Assembly (NCBI GenBank): GCA_018857735.1
Contig: JABMCL010002869.1
Coordinates: 63,501-127,500, forward strand
Reading direction: 5' to 3'
Length of the DNA stretch: 64,000 nt
DNA from: Alviniconcha marisindica
Taxonomy: Eukaryota > Mollusca > Gastropoda > Provannidae
In this document: positions 15,144 to 39,166 of the stretch, piece by piece
How the letters are laid out: every line of letters starts with the position of its first letter
Numbering within the stretch: position 1 is the stretch's first letter
The notes under the pieces: generated by a model
What the model saw: only the letters and a program-made list of their open reading frames with translations
The model's database searches: none
What the model was told of the DNA's origin: nothing
Position numbers and translations under genes: made by a program

Positions 15144-18100
15144 TTTAATTTATTTTTTATTTTGGAAGTGTCATAGCTCCCCATTTTTGTGTGCGCCCTT
15201 TAACATGAATGAGGGTATCAAATTTGGAAGTGGAGACAACCTGCACAATGGTCACTGTTACAGAAATCTGAAATTTCTGCACATCAACCTGGCACTGCTT
15301 TGCCAGTACAGCATCCTGGTGGTCACTGGTGTTTTTTAATGTCTTGTTGGCGCTGAATGTTGAATGTTCACTGAACCCTGTAGGCCTCTGAATTAGTTTT
15401 TTGTTAGCTTAATTGTTAGACTTAGAGCATAACCAGACTGCTGAATTTGTTTTTGTTACCTTAACTGTTAGAGCATAACTAGATTGTTTCTGTGCTAACA
15501 CAACACTTCATAATGTCATTGTTTGGCCTTCCTTTTTGTAGCCATTGTACTCCCCTGTGAACTGTGAGTCTTATTTTTTGCTGGAGGCCTTCTGGAACTG
15601 GGTTCACTGCTCATGCTCGGGCTCAGATTAGCATTATAGCAATGCCTTAAGCGCCATTGCAATAAACTTTATTATAAAGGTACACACAATATTCACATTC
15701 ACTTTACAGCACAGGTGATTAGATAATGTGAAATGCAACAGCTAATGAACATTGTAAAGACATTTTACTCACTGATTCACAATGACCTAGCTGTTTCAGT
15801 GTTTGTTGAACTGCAGTTCAAATGTCTTGCACTTCATTCTCAACATTAGACAGTTCGCCTTGGTGAAAAATTGGTGGTCACCTACTAGATTCATTTTTAA
15901 CGTCACAGGTATTTTCACCCCTTCAAAAATTTCACCCTCAGATTGTTGTTTTTTAGGAGCCCTGCAGTCAGACTCAGAGGATAACAAATGTTTTAATCAC
16001 TTCAGTTTGAGGCAGTCAATGTCCACACACTTGTCCTGTGCCTTGGGCTTAGTTTCAATGAATCACAATATTTCATTTGATAAAAAAAGAAAAAAAGAAA
16101 AAAATGTTTAATCAAATGTAAAAATTGCAGTTGGCAATGCAAAACAGCACAAAATGTCTAATATGTCAACTGTCATGGAAAGGGACACCACCAACTAATC
16201 AAGAGGGTAAAAAGGTACCACACAAGTAAAGCAGAAAAAAGGAAGGGCTGGGTGAGATATCTCTAAAATTGCAACTGAAGCATTTGTGACTCTGTCACAG
16301 AGGATGTGAATGTGCATGCATGAGCATGCCTGCATGCACAAGTGCGTATGTGTGCATGTTGTTTTATACTGCGCCACCCCCCCAGAAAAAAGGTCTCGCC
16401 ACTCAAGCTGAAAATACACCAATGTCCTGTTTACAATGTGTGATGCAGGGCATCTTCCTTATCAGTATTAGCTTCAAACTGTGTCCATCATATCATGCTA
16501 TTGCTGATTATGTGCCAGTTCCACACAGTCTGTTGAAATGCCATGCTTGCAGTCATTCAACACACATTTACTACACAAAATGATAGTAATAACACAAACA
16601 TCCATCCACTCACATGTCTCGTCCACGTCGTGGGCTGATGCTTCTACTGCGTGATCTCCGTCTGCGATCCCTTGGATCACGCACGTCTCGGCGATCACCT
16701 TCCCGTCTGTCACCATCTCTTCTCTCCCTAATATCTCGTTCCTCTCTGCCATCCCGGTCACGATTATCTCGTCCATCCCGCCCCTCGCGGATGTCACGGA
16801 TGTCTCGGATTTCTGGCAGTTCTTGTTTAATGGGAGCTGGTGTCTGAAATACACAACACTGGAGAATAAGTCAAGGAACCCATCTACCCTAGTACAGATC
16901 AACTGGTTCCAGACCATACAATTACACACATCATTCTTAGGAACTGTAATATCAACAAGGGCAGGCAGACTGAGTAATATTAATAACTAACATCTTCAGC
17001 AGTAACTTTGGAGATTTTATGATGAGTTACAAAATATGTGTCAAGTATCTTCATCCTGTGTCACACTCACAGTGTAAAATAATTATTAATCAGTAACACT
17101 TGACCAAAATGACCATTCATAACATTAACATAGTTCTCATACTGACTCTGCAAGACAACTTACTACCAATACTGATACTTAGTGCTTGCTACAAATAAAC
17201 TTACACTAGTTACAGCCAGGGTGCAATATTTTCATAAAGAATCATCTGTTCCTATTAGTATTACCATAATGATCAAACTAAATTATTTCTACCTGCTAAT
17301 ACCCCTCCCCCTCCCTCTGACTGTAAACCATACTTTGACAGCAAGTTGGCACTCTGGTAACTCAGGCTCACACTTACCCAGGTTGGAGGGTTTTCTTCAG
17401 ACTTCTTGCTACGTTTGTTGTTGGGTTCACCACTGGAAATCCTGGACTGTGTGGAACTGGCACTAGCAGATTGCGAAGCCGACCGTGGTGGAGAAGCAGG
17501 CTCTGGTTTGATCTCAGACTTCACAGGAGTAGGGGTGGGGGTGACAACTGGGGTGGGGATTGGGGTGGGGATGCTGGGCTGTGGCTTGATGACAGTCACA
17601 GCTTCATAAGCTTTGGACTTCAGGCCCTCAAATAAATCATCCACAAATAGCTTTGTTTCTGGAAGACAAAGAAGTGTATAAAGAAATCATTAATTAACCA
17701 TAAATATCTTCTTTTTTCTTTATATATATATTATTTTTTTTTAAATCCATGAAGCCTACATTCAGCAATAATTCTGCACTAGGTTTTAATGGTGAATGTA
17801 CAAAACAAGTGAAGCATGGCCATTCAACAATAAAACTTTAAGTTTAACAGAATGGAAAGACAGACAAGCATGTTTCCTACTCCAAGTTATCACTTTCAAA
17901 AGATTGATTAACATGTAACCATGAACTTATGACAATTAAAAGTCGAATAAGATAACCAACAATATATACAGAGTTTCTCTCTTTTATACATTAAATATTT
18001 TCTATGCATGCAACAACAGCGCAGTGTGTTTTAAAATAAAACCATACAATTTAAACAGATTTGGCAGACAGCAAACCATTCACATGGGCATAGCCAAAGA

Positions 18101-19244
18101 TTTCTTAATATCTTCCTGCCACCAAGAATTGGTAGCTGTTGTCAGTATAAAATCAGATGTGAACAGCACTACTTAATATAAATTTACTTTTACATCAGTA
18201 CAAGTTTTGTTGTTGTTGCTTTTAACAGTCTGTGAGTTAATTAAATTAATATGTTATTGTTAATATTAATTTCATAATAATGGCATGTATTAGCAGGTTG
18301 ATCGTAGCGGTCAACAGATACTGAATTAGTTTTAACTGATTAATGTCTATCATGACAAACTAGTTCTTACTTTGCTGCAAGAAAACATCCAGCTGGTCAT
18401 TACAGATTTCCCTCAGTTCTGATTCAGGCTTGTCTTTACGCACAAGTGCACACACATATTTGGCCAATGCTGTTGGTTCGGCATCACAGCTGTTGGCAGA
18501 AGAAAGAAAAAAGGCAAAGCCATTAAAGTCAAATGACTCAATCCAAATCAGTGCTCAAAAACAGAAAACATCATGCTTGAGTCACATATAACTATAACAT
18601 TAACAGTACAAGTATGAAGTATTATAACAACTCACCCAAAGGTATGTATACATAATCATTCAGTGTTTGCTTAGCCTTATACTTATACTAGTTATAGTTA
18701 TAGACCGAAATTCAGAGGTGAATGCCTCAATTTGATTATGCAGATCATGGGTCCCTCTAGAACTTAAGAATGCATCAACACAAACTATGCACTCCCACTA
18801 ACCCCACTAAAATTTAGTGAAAGCATCTAGTGTGGGTTCAACTCCCGGTCGAGACAGGGTTAAGGACAATTTTTCACAGCGTTCTTTCATGTCCACATTT
18901 GTCATTTTGTGTAGACTCACCAGTGCCCGTCTCGCCTTCGTGTGCACTAAAATGACCAAGGTCGTTGAGCAGGTTTAAGTATCATCCAGCTGAACTAGCT
19001 TAGTCAGTTTAGATAACACATTAACAGATAACAATAAGTATAACTAGAGAAGACCCAACGGCCGACGGTTTAGACTGATGGAAACACACAGATAACGCAT
19101 AACGGTAACAAAATAATCAAAACAACGATTGCCGCGACTCCAAATAGCGGAAGAAAACTCATAAACATGTCCTTTAGAAACTTACATCGGTGCCAGCTTC
19201 TGCACAAGCCACTGCTTCAACGCGTCAACGTTTTCGATGAGCAT
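445..19244 (-). CDS. RBM26: RNA-binding protein RBM26/RBM27 homologue (C-terminus beyond window)
   Basis: Coding exons in transcript order: 19244-19186, 18489-18371, 17658-17378, 16843-16614, 13870-13635, 13227-12982, 11479-11366, 10265-10119, 9527-9315, 8745-8566, 8378-8251, 7580-7263, 6555-6412, 5882-5715, 5077-5003, 4253-4185, 3669-3391, 2756-2565, 1374-1288, 588-445. All junctions are in phase, giving 1143 codons without a stop; a donor after 445 shows that at least one more exon lies left of base 1. Domains: PWI-like N-terminus (1-80, MLIENVDALKQWL), Arg/Ser/Asp-rich region (about 155-308), CCCH zinc finger C386-x8-C395-x5-C401-x3-H405, proline-rich linker (about 415-540), RRM1 (about 620-695), coiled-coil/KLEKGK region (about 840-900), RG-rich stretch (1009-1032) and RRM2 (about 1045-1110). 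Order and sequence match vertebrate RBM26/27 and fly swm. Family role: nuclear poly(A) RNA binding, linked to the MTR4-ZFC3H1 (PAXT) decay pathway. One copy stands for both vertebrate paralogues (inference). Confidence 0.95.
1800..2030. repeat. Short two-copy tandem duplications in RBM26 intron
   Basis: Two short units are each present twice: one containing AAGACACGTA (about 1814 and 1838), and one of about 62 bp containing CACACAAAAACAAACCA (about 1955 and 2010). The rest of the 1375-2564 intron shows no gene or splice-compatible coding segment. Confidence 0.5.
3722..3905. repeat. Two-copy tandem repeat (about 95 bp) in RBM26 intron
   Basis: The segment from CAAGTGCTTTTTTACACCCAACC to TTTGCCTGACCTGTAGTTCCCATA is followed directly by a second, slightly shorter copy. 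It lies in the intron between the exons at 4185-4253 and 3391-3669, about 60 bp upstream of the acceptor, and does not include the splice site. Confidence 0.6.
4655..4990. repeat. Three-copy tandem repeat (about 118 bp) in RBM26 intron
   Basis: Three successive copies share GAAGTCC(T/C)GGCAGGCAACCA and CACAATGAAACAA cores. The array ends about 15 bp from the donor of the exon at 5003-5077 (minus strand) without containing it. No coding potential is evident beyond repeat translation. Confidence 0.65.
6978..7223. repeat. Long imperfect inverted repeat (foldback element) in RBM26 intron
   Basis: Left arm about 6979-7090 and right arm about 7115-7223 are near-perfect reverse complements, for example GCCTGCTTTCACTTTAAAAG against CTTTTAAAGTGAAAGCAGGC. 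The loop is about 25 bp. Outer parts of the arms (ACAAGACATATTTCTGTC and its complement) still pair, with a few mismatches and indels between. The right end is 40 bp from the donor of exon 7263-7580. Transcribed with RBM26 pre-mRNA it would form a hairpin stem of about 110 bp. It looks like a foldback MITE; a hairpin-siRNA precursor is an alternative. Confidence 0.85.
10265..10500. repeat. Degenerate two-copy duplication beside RBM26 exon 8 acceptor
   Basis: The intron immediately upstream (in transcript sense) of the exon at 10119-10265 contains two similar blocks, CAAAACGTCACTTCTATACTGAAC at about 10271 and CAAAACATCACTTCTACACTGAAC at about 10369. Each is followed by related GAATGG/GGTGAAAGA segments. 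The second copy retains a poor version of the acceptor-flanking sequence. Confidence 0.5.
13871..16613. other. RBM26 intron (2.7 kb), no additional exon seen
   Basis: This is the intron between the Arg/Ser-rich exons at 16614-16843 and 13635-13870. It is AT-rich and contains a (GT)n tract near 15095-15140. I found no phase-compatible additional exon and no recognisable transposon ends. Short open frames here look like chance. Confidence 0.5.
15094..15140. repeat. (GT)n microsatellite
   Basis: An uninterrupted GT dinucleotide tract of about 46 bp is followed by a T-rich run. It lies in an RBM26 intron. Confidence 0.95.
17659..18370. other. RBM26 intron 2, no feature seen
   Basis: AT-rich intron between the coding exons at 18371-18489 and 17378-17658. 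Both splice junctions fit phase 1. I see no gene, tRNA-like head or long repeat inside it. Confidence 0.6.
18826..18990 (+). repeat. tRNA-derived SINE fragment
   Basis: A B-box-like GGGTTCAACTCCCG sits at about 18835-18850, followed by a body ending near CAAGGTCGTTGAGCAG. The A-box half is weak or lost. It is inserted in RBM26 intron 1. Identified only from the RNA polymerase III box and the body lacking coding features. Confidence 0.4.
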
Positions 19245-19854
19245 TATTACGAGAAGAACAAACTACTTTGACTTTTAGTTTATTATATCAGTAGACTATA
19301 ACTGTATAATCCTGAAATTGGCCAAACAAACTACTCTGTTTTTATCTTGATTTACACAGTAGAATATGTCTGTTGGGCTGCCGCTGATGTCGGTTTTCGT
19401 TTTAGCCAACGTGATAAAATGGCGGATCTCGAAATGTTCGAGAATGAAACATCACTAGACACAATTTGTCGAAAAATGATTTATCACTGATCAGACAGAT
19501 AGGTTTAGCATTTTTTTGATGTTTCAAAAATAGTGTGATGCTCTGTTATGGATTCGCGAGCATTGCCAGATAGATAATTGTGTTTTGAGTAAAAGATTAT
19601 TTTGGTCTAATTACCAAATTCAAACGTAACAATAGTTAATGTAGTGGTGAAGAAAATAGTTCATTGTCACATATTCTTGTAAGACAACATGATTTTTTCT
19701 ACAGATTAAAAAATAAAGTTCTGTTTGATATCAAGAAATGCGTTTTGAACTTGTAAAATTAACAATTTCAGCAGTTACTGGTTTGTAGTCTCTGTAGTAC
19801 CGCGTGGGACCTCAGGGGACGGAATCGTGACAGGAAAGAGAACTCGGCCACAGA
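19245..19854. promoter_or_regulatory. Putative bidirectional promoter between RBM26 and AFG2A
   Basis: The start codons of two divergent housekeeping-type genes are 610 bp apart. The gap contains AAAATGGCGG at about 19417-19426, a match to the YY1 motif frequent at animal core promoters. There is no TATA box at a sensible distance and no separate open gene. The head-to-head layout suggests shared regulation, which is inference. Transcription start sites cannot be placed from sequence alone. Confidence 0.6.
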
Positions 19855-34141
<14,287 letters not shown>

Positions 34142-34530
34142 ATCAGACTTTGTTGGCGCGTTGCCTCATTCTTCTGTCAAGACCACTGGCTAATACGATG
34201 CTCGACAGCTTCTCTTAAATTGTAAATGTACCCAAGCTTTTACGTCTGTCCAGTTGTGTTGAAGATTATGCCTTGTGCTTGTTTATTAGAATGGTCTTTC
34301 GTGACTGATAAAGGCAACTCTGCTGAACATTTGAGCTTGTTTTGTGAAGTGTTTCACTCTCAGTCTGGCGGTGTATCACCTAAAACCCCAGTACCACACA
34401 TGGTCCAGTAAAGAGATAGGTGAGAATTCATGCAGTATTTCACCTCATACAAGGGTATGCATTTTCAGCAGAAATGTCTTTAATGCGATGAACAAAAACT
34501 TGCATGACAACAATAAAAAGGAGAAACAAC
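34142..34530 (+). other. AFG2A 3' UTR with candidate poly(A) signal
   Basis: Non-coding sequence follows the TGA at 34139-34141. The first canonical AATAAA in sense is at 34512-34517, which gives a plausible 3' UTR of about 390 bases. Later signals exist (near 35590), so the true end is not fixed by sequence. Confidence 0.5.
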
Positions 34531-36799
34531 AAATGTATGGGTTGTGTACATTGATGTGAACACATAGAATGCAACCTCGCATTTGTTCAAATCGGTGACT
34601 TAGATGACCGTTTCCACCCCTCATTTAGTGAATGAATTCAGTTGGGCATCATCTTGACCTCATATGGCTCAGTCAAATTATTGTATGCAGATATATACAT
34701 TTGGGGAGAGCTAAACTATGTTTGTGTATGTGTATGTGTGTGTGCAAACAGGTAAATACAGAAACGTTGATGAAACAAGACCAACAACAGAAACTACAGA
34801 CAAAACATACAGCACCAACAAAACTGAATCAAACAACGCAAAAGAGGAACAAATCCAAATTTCTTGTATAAAAATTTATTTTGCTTGACGCTTAGCTTCA
34901 CTATGTACAGTAATATGCACTTTTCTGACCTCACCCTGAAGAGTAAACGTACAAGGCCTGCTGACAAGACCAGCATTTTGGTTTTCATTGTTTGCTTCAT
35001 GTGAACGTAAGCAAACAAGTGTATTGCCTGTATGTTGGCATGCACATGAATTACAGGCGCGAAAGTAATGGTTAAGAAAAAACTATCTTCAAAACTATTA
35101 AACATTAAGTCACTTTCATGGTAAATACTAAAAAGTCAGCGCAGATGTAAGTGCACACTTGATTTTCAATGCACAAATTTGGTGTGTGTGTGTGGGGGGG
35201 GGGGCTGCCAATAATGGTTTGAAATTATGATGGCGGCCAAAGAAAGTTTAATAAGAAAGATATGTTTTTGCCAGACCACCAGAAAACATTTTTGTTTTGT
35301 TTTTTGTACTATATGCATTCAGTTTATTTCTGTGTATGCGGTCTTTTACTTGTACATGTACAGATCTGTTCAAAGTATACAAATCAGTACAAAAATTAAA
35401 TGATTGCAAACATTGTCAATAATGAGCATGAAGATGTACAAGGAACAAACAAAAAAGGAGATGGAATGAATTGGAATAGGGGTGTACAGACAATTTTATG
35501 TACAAAAATGACATTTCCAGTATATTTGATATGTTTCAGTGCATCAAGATATGTACATAAATACAAGCCATAGGAATGCTTATGTTGAAACAATAAAATA
35601 AAAATACAGATGGCTGTGTTACTAAATATGAACAGTAATGGAATGTTTAAGCCACTTATCGTTGACAGGGAGGGAGAAAGAGAAAATATATATATATTCC
35701 TGCAAAGAGTAACATTGAAACCCTTTTTTGTTCTAAACCGTATTATAAAAATATAAGAGATTCATTTTAAACCATACCAATACTATGATTAAGGTGGCCG
35801 GAGCAAAAAGAGTATAAAAATGTTGATGCCGACTAGTGACAATACAAATATGACTTCTAAAAATTTTAAAAGGAGGTACACTATCAGTTTAGTCATCAAC
35901 ATTCTTATGCTTTAGCAGTTAGAAATTGTGCTCTGTTAACGCAGTGATTAAGAGGTCCATAATGCTGCGTCCTTGTTCTTCTAGTTCTCTGATAAAGACA
36001 GGGAGATTGGTCTGGCATAAAATAGTCTGAAACCATCCAAACTCTCTTGCTAGCACATCAAAACAATAGGGTTAATGCCGGCTCTCAAAATAACCTTTCA
36101 CACGGTCACTCAAAGTTGTCCGATTTCAGCCAACAGTTTAATATTCCCATGCCTGCTTATAAAGGCAAGTAATGTTAGGAAGTAAATCTGATATTCTCTG
36201 GTTCTTTGTTCTCAGAGTTTCAGGGCTCTTTTTTCCCTCTCTCTTTATTTTGTGGTACCCATTCCCTCCCCTAGGCCTTTGTTAGGTCATTATGATGTCA
36301 TACGAAGAGGGTTTTCAGTTCTAGCATTTGATGTCACATGGCATCCTACTTGAATTCACACTTCTTGCCCATTCTCCTGCAGAGCCAACAACTCCAAATG
36401 AATACCTTGGATACCTCTTTCTGAGACAATTACGTGAAGGAATCAGAACCTAATGCTCAAAACTCTTTGGCAGGAAAAAGGTGATGCCTCTTTGCTTTTC
36501 TCAACGGGGAGGGGGAGGGGGTGTAAAAATAACCTCTGTATTAGGCTGCCATCTGATCTTTGTAACAATGTAAGGACCATGAAACTTCCTGAAGAAGATG
36601 CAGGGCAAAGAGCCTCGTATTAATATGTCAAGCATCCCATATCTGCACCAATTAAAAAGCCAACAAACGCTGTACAAAAGATTCCCCTGTTTTCTCGAAA
36701 AAGGCAGTTTCCTCACAATGATCTTGTGGCAGTGCAGCCAGTTGCATCCACAGTCGCACAGCGTGTATTCACCCCAAAGTGTTGGCAGAGCTGGCAAGC
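34531..36799. other. Convergent intergenic/3' UTR region
   Basis: AT-rich sequence between the stop codons of AFG2A (plus) and the four-helix membrane protein gene (minus). Reverse-strand AATAAA signals occur at about 36244-36249 and 34875-34880, so much of this may be 3' UTR of the minus-strand gene. A poly-G run lies near 35196. I see no coding exon or full transposon. Confidence 0.5.
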
Positions 36800-38847
36800 T
36801 CAGGCATAGGAGTGGACGTACTTCTTGTCAGAATGGCGAAGCTCCAAGGCCATCTCATCCTCCATTTCTTGGGTGCGTGAGAACAACACCACCATGAACA
36901 GAACCTGCAAGACGGCAACAGTGAACATGAGCAATGTCTGAAATTCCAAACTGAAACCCTGATTACTTCTCACTCCTGACCATAAAGTCTTATTCTCAAC
37001 AGCTACCAGTGATCCTAAAAGTGCCAAGGTAATAATGAACACGGGTTAATTTGTGTAGTTACATTTAACTTCTTACTCCTGTCCATAAAGTCCTATTCTC
37101 AACAGCTACCAGTGATCCTAAAAGTGGCAGGGTAATCATGAAGACAGGTTAATTTGTGTACTTACATTCATTGCTGTGCGCATTAACCACCACAGCCATA
37201 TGAAGACAACAAATTCTCGTCTCTGCAACAAAAATACACATGCCATTCAAAATTTGATTGCACAATTTTTCTGATTTTTTTTCATATTCATGTACATTAA
37301 CAAGCTCCAAAAGCATATTTGTTAGCAGCGGAACCCCTGATAAAAGCTGTCCCCTATACAAGAATACTTTCATGAAACTTGAGTTCAGACCCACAACCTC
37401 CCCAAACTACCTAATGCTCTTACCACTTCACCACCACACCTACACTCACTCATTCACCCACCCACACCACCACATACCTATATATATATAAACATTACTC
37501 ATTTGCTGTGAGCATGTTCACCACCACCACCACATAATTATGTATAAACATTACTCATTTGCTGTGAGCATGTTTAAAACAGAGCAAAATATTCAACCAC
37601 AACAAAAGAAAGCTTCAGTATTACTATTAGTAAACACTGACAACTGCACACACAGCCACACTATGCTACTCTGCAGTTACAATGAGGCACTGTGACAACT
37701 CACAAAGGTGTTGAGCCCATAAAAGGAGAACTCGAAGATGGAGAAGCAGAACTCTGTGAAGGTGTACATGATGAACCAGTAGTTGTACCACTGCATCGTC
37801 TTCATGTACAACACAAAATGCTGAAAAGAAGAGACAGAGTTAATGCTATAAACCTGAGACATATACAGCTAAGAAGTGCAGAAATTTTATGGCAGCAGCT
37901 GCAAGATCGCTTTGCCTCTGTAGCCATTTTCTACCCTGCCTCTCTTAAAAGCTAACCAGTTACCCATGTAGTTCACATCTCATTCACGAAAAAATGTTAC
38001 TGTACATGTACGCTATCAACTATGCAGATTTCTAAGCAGACTCAATTCCTCATAGTTTGCATTTTGTGATGTTATTTTTGCATGGGGATGGGGAGGATTA
38101 ATTTGTTGGTTTTTTGTTTGTTTGTTTTGCTTATGTTTTCTATGGGCTTTTCCTTCCAGGTAATCAATCGCCCTGATATAACCACACAGGTTGACTGGAC
38201 GTAAAACACCAATTTACTTGACCTTCCAGGTAATGGGGAGGTTTGTTTTTGACCACTGCAATCAAAACAATGTCATTGTAGGTACATAACAACCATCGTA
38301 ATGTCCACATTCAGCCCTGCAGTGTCAGTTCAATGTCAAGTGCTTTTACTTAGTGCTGTTCTCTGCTCTCAAGCACTCACTGTGCTCTTGTCACGTGACT
38401 GTGAATGAGTGAATCTAGCCTTTTATACTGCACCTTTGAATATCCATCAAACTGGTGTACATACAGCACTGTTTGCTTATTACATGACTGGTGCCATGAT
38501 GTGAAAAAGCTGCCAGTTCAGCACACGTTTTGTGTACACCACACAACCATGCACCAGTTTACAGTGTCACTTCATGCAAAGCCACGTACATAGGGTGCAT
38601 GTGTGTTTAGTTGTAACCTGCACCTTTAGCAGAATGACCAGGATTACGTGCCGCTGTGGTAGCATAGGTGTGGAACGAATATATCAAAATAAGAGTCAGC
38701 ACAGTAAGTTGACCCTGGAGAAGAAACTTCTTCCCCTGCTCCTGCTGGTACTCAGACCACAACCTTTTAGTCACAAGGTCAACCCTCTACTGAGCTATCT
38801 CCATTCCCCATGTTCCATATCCTCAAACATTATTCATGGGCCTATGG

Positions 38848-38940
<93 letters not shown>

Positions 38941-39104
38941 CAAAAATGCAGATAAAGAACTGAGAGAGCTAAATGTGGATGTTTTCTATTTTGTTTTAAT
39001 AATGATAATGGGTACTTAGAGTGCCTAACTCACACAGGCCCTTAGCATTTGCACATTCTTTAAATGTACATGTTTTCAAGATTCAATGCTTACAACACAT
39101 GCAT

Positions 39105-39166
<62 letters not shown>

